A program made the position numbers and the translations under genes. From an uncultured Clostridia bacterium (GTDB lineage: Bacteria; Bacillota; Clostridia; RGIG6154): a stretch of 7,633 bases of DNA. Every line of letters begins with the position of its first letter. Position 1 is the stretch's first letter. Positions 7,323-7,633 of this stretch are shown in pieces. The notes under the pieces are model-generated. The model was not told where the DNA came from and did no database searches. It saw nothing but the letters and a program-made list of their open reading frames with translations. The DNA is taken from the NCBI GenBank assembly GCA_934446135.1, contig CAKSDT010000084.1, positions 1 through 7,633 of the forward strand. The letters are read 5' to 3'.

Positions 7323-7409
7323 TAAGTACAAACAGTCAGTCTGCTTGCGACACACCGATTCAATATTCACATCATTATCAAACACAGGAGTGTTTGTACT
7401 TACACCGCA

Positions 7410-7445
7410 GGTATTATAACATAAATTTCATTTTTATGTAATACC
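7410..7445. repeat. Imperfect inverted repeat over the distal promoter
   Basis: Plus strand GGTATTA and CATAAA (7410-7416, 7420-7425) pair with TTTATG and TAATACC (7433-7438, 7439-7445), with a three-base TAA bulge and a seven-base loop: 13 pairs. It spans the spacer and -10 box. Six T residues follow on the plus strand, giving a terminator-like look in that direction, but the stem is AT-rich and no plus-strand gene ends here. Confidence 0.55.
7413..7441 (-). promoter_or_regulatory. Extended -10 promoter, distal copy
   Basis: Minus strand TGTTATAAT (7413-7421) lies in the second copy of the 13-mer TTATGTTATAATA (7412-7424), 99 bp upstream of the first. TTACAT at 7436-7441 sits at a 17-bp spacing but matches the -35 consensus poorly. 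Predicted start near 7406, at the 5' edge of the candidate leader RNA. Confidence 0.55.
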
Positions 7446-7471
7446 TTTTTTAAAAATTTTTTACTCAAAAT

Positions 7472-7512
7472 AAAATAAAAACCGACAAGCACTTTTGTGT
7501 TTGTCGGTTTTT
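7472..7512 (-). terminator. Intrinsic terminator of the tRNA-Leu gene
   Basis: Minus strand AAAAACCGACAA (7501-7512) pairs with TTGTCGGTTTTT (7477-7488); four more inner pairs, one of them non-Watson-Crick, enclose an AAAA loop. The T-rich tail continues TATTTT. It begins at the last base of the tRNA fragment, so it is the original terminator of that tRNA gene. Confidence 0.9.
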
Positions 7513-7567
7513 GGTGCAGGTGGTGGGAATCGAACCCACACGGTATCACTACCACAGGATTTTGAGT
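7512..7567 (-). tRNA. 3' fragment of tRNA-Leu(CAA): attachment-site scar, 5' half absent
   Basis: Reading the minus strand from 7567: anticodon loop CTCAAAA (anticodon CAA) with the 3' anticodon-stem strand TCCTG, a class II variable arm with GGTA and TACC pairing, T-arm GTGGG-TTCGATT-CCCAC, acceptor strand CACCTGC, discriminator A and an encoded CCA. The long variable arm and CAA anticodon identify leucine. The bases before the loop do not supply GCAGGTG (5' acceptor strand), a D-arm or the 5' anticodon stem (CAGGA), so this is 56 of about 85 bases and not a working tRNA. A break exactly at the anticodon loop is typical of tyrosine-recombinase integration, which leaves the displaced 3' end at the far junction and a restored tRNA at the other. 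Confidence 0.8.
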
Positions 7568-7633
7568 TATTTGCTTCACACGGAATACAAACGAACTCAA
7601 CCCCGCATGGAGGTCATTGACGGACACCAAAGC
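7568..7633. mobile_element. Probable terminal edge of an integrated element (partial)
   Basis: Sequence that replaces the expected 5' half of tRNA-Leu and continues out of the window. It looks somewhat richer in G+C than the rest. It holds AACTCAA (7594-7600), the inverted copy of TTGAGTT (7562-7568) at the tRNA anticodon loop. On the minus strand one frame is open across the whole segment and into the tRNA (reading VNDLHAGLSSFVFRVKQIT), while the other two meet stops; I recognise no protein and call no gene. Assignment as an element rests on the tRNA break, not on element genes. Confidence 0.45.

Larger units (their letters stand above)
7256..7406 (-). ncRNA. Candidate structured leader RNA / attenuator upstream of the MATE gene
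   Basis: About 150 bases with no convincing reading frame, between a promoter at 7413-7441 and a terminator at 7256-7293. TAAGTACAAACA (7391-7402) can pair perfectly over 12 bp with TGTTTGTACTTA (7323-7334), closing a 56-base loop. The same 5' strand can instead form a local 7-bp hairpin, CAAACAC (7390-7396) with GTGTTTG (7379-7385). In addition CGCAAG (7344-7349) is complementary to CTTGCG in the terminator's 3' arm (7266-7271). Mutually exclusive pairings before a terminator and a transporter suggest conditional attenuation. I recognise no known riboswitch class here; no T-box or purine-aptamer sequence is seen. The pairings are seen in sequence, the function is inferred. Confidence 0.45.

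Noticed and set aside
7323..7402. Small transposon (MITE) bounded by TAAGTACAAACA and TGTTTGTACTTA
   Set aside because: No target-site duplication flanks the 12-bp inverted repeats, the interior is only 56 bases, and the position between promoter and terminator fits an RNA helix better.
7231..7406. Known riboswitch or T-box leader
   Set aside because: I saw no T-box specifier or antiterminator sequence and no purine or THF aptamer core. Only an Rfam search could exclude rarer classes.
7400..7630. Minus-strand open frame of 76 codons across the tRNA fragment
   Set aside because: It reads through the T-arm, acceptor strand and terminator and starts at a TTG. Only its first part could be the end of an element gene; as a whole it is not a protein gene.
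1..7633. CRISPR array, insertion sequence or defence operon
   Set aside because: No regularly spaced direct repeats, no transposase and no nuclease, methylase or toxin-antitoxin genes were seen on either strand.

Overview
The window is low-GC, AT-rich DNA with Shine-Dalgarno sites and consensus sigma-A promoters (TTGACA/TTGAAA, 17-bp spacer, TATAAT-like). It encodes an SLH-anchored surface protein and an adjacent lepA-hemW pair. This fits a Gram-positive anaerobe of the Clostridia, probably a gut or uncultured lineage; the species cannot be told from the sequence. Every supported gene is on the minus strand, so genes read from high to low coordinates.

Region by region, in order of transcription. 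(1) 7568-7633 appears to be the edge of an integrated element. It abuts a 3' fragment of a tRNA-Leu(CAA) gene (7512-7567) that starts exactly at the anticodon loop, the usual scar of tyrosine-recombinase integration. The tRNA's own terminator follows. (2) 7256-7446 is a noncoding stretch with two extended -10 promoters on a duplicated 13-mer, a 12-bp long-range inverted repeat competing with a local hairpin, and an intrinsic terminator just before a ribosome binding site. It looks like an attenuated leader RNA. (3) 6543-7230 is a decayed MATE efflux gene with a poly-A frameshift, loss of roughly its first six-helix half, and an in-frame TAA. (4) 4725-6401 is a complete AMP-forming acyl-CoA synthetase with its own consensus promoter and nearby dyads. 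(5) 2870-4618 is a secreted SLH protein fused to a PstS-like solute-binding domain; its promoter is nested inside the terminator hairpin of the preceding gene. (6) 944-2749 is lepA (elongation factor 4). (7) <1-935 is hemW, 8 bp downstream of lepA and probably co-transcribed with it; it runs off the window.

The right-hand part (7-7.6 kb) is the accessory portion: a tRNA attachment scar, a degraded transporter and a structured leader. The left part is ordinary core genome. The genes do not form one pathway. The acyl-CoA synthetase and the surface protein each have their own promoter and terminator, and lepA-hemW is a separate two-gene (or longer) operon. I found no complete novel defence or metabolic system. 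The best candidates for a second look are the leader RNA, the att junction and the SLH-PstS fusion.
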